From assembly GCA_934247875.1 (NCBI GenBank), contig CAKQJZ010000107.1, forward strand, positions 1-5,447: 5,447 bases of DNA. The letters are read 5' to 3'. This DNA is from an uncultured Spirochaetales bacterium (lineage in GTDB: Bacteria; Spirochaetota; Spirochaetia; Sphaerochaetales; Sphaerochaetaceae). The position numbers were made by a program, and so were the translations under genes. Shown piece by piece: positions 5,366 to 5,447 of this stretch (positions are counted from its first letter, which is position 1; the number at the start of each line of letters is the position of its first letter). A model generated the notes under the pieces. The model worked only from the letters and a program-made list of their open reading frames with translations, ran no database searches and was not told where the DNA came from.

Positions 5366-5447
5366 TATGATTCAGAATAAACGCATGAGATAATTAAACC
5401 AGATGTTTTGAGCTATTTATATGAGGAATTTCGGTTTTTTAGCTGAA

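Noticed and set aside
5366..5447. Terminator or new promoter after the Toastrack gene
   Set aside because: AGCTA/TAGCT flank a T-run near the right edge, but the spacing does not form a terminator hairpin, and no -35/-10 pair with good spacing is visible.

Overview
The window is AT-rich, uses TAA, TAG and TGA as ordinary stops, and carries a sigma54-dependent phage-shock (psp) locus. A short-genome-style, low-GC bacterium with PspF/sigma54 control and a Toastrack (DUF4097) partner instead of PspB suggests a Gram-negative lineage outside the Proteobacteria. A host-associated spirochaete would fit, but this taxonomic guess is weak and rests on gene content alone.

Left edge (3-386, + strand): the 3' part of a gene with an EGxAEG-repeat C-terminal tail of the kind seen in Rpn/PD-(D/E)XK transposase-like nucleases. 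It has a well-formed internal ribosome-binding site that could yield a separate 59-residue tail protein. It converges on the next block across a tiny gap that holds a weak terminator-like hairpin.

Middle left (412-2396, - strand): a two-gene operon with its own near-consensus sigma70 promoter (TTGACA-17-TATGAT). It encodes a RloA-type AAA/ABC ATPase and a RloB-type Toprim-fold protein, an arrangement known from anti-phage defence modules (RloA/RloB, AbiL; PARIS is analogous). Reading back from the obvious rloB start, a TGATG overlap with the ATPase stop, the frame meets a single in-frame TGA at codon 16. That is exactly where the family motif C-E-G-x-x-E has its cysteine. The reading frame then continues perfectly through E-G-Q-S-E and the rest of the protein. 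Ten bases after the TGA lies an extended hairpin of about 18 base pairs. This is either a point nonsense mutation, a recoded UGA (selenocysteine or readthrough), or a sequencing error. It is the most interesting item in the window.

Right (2492-5365): the psp locus. pspF (- strand) is divergent from pspA, pspC and a DUF4097/Toastrack gene (+ strand). The 107-base divergent region has a textbook sigma54 promoter (TGGCACG-N4-TTGCA) before pspA. Upstream of it are two dyads of identical geometry (TGG-N9-CCA), 21 bases apart, centred about 88 and 67 bases upstream of the predicted transcription start: good candidates for the PspF enhancer sites. The first lies against the pspF start codon, which suggests autoregulation. 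PspF would activate pspA-pspC-Toastrack under membrane stress, PspA would restrain PspF and act on the membrane, and PspC and the Toastrack protein would sense or transmit stress at the inner membrane.

The last 82 bases (5366-5447) hold no gene or clear terminator that I can support.
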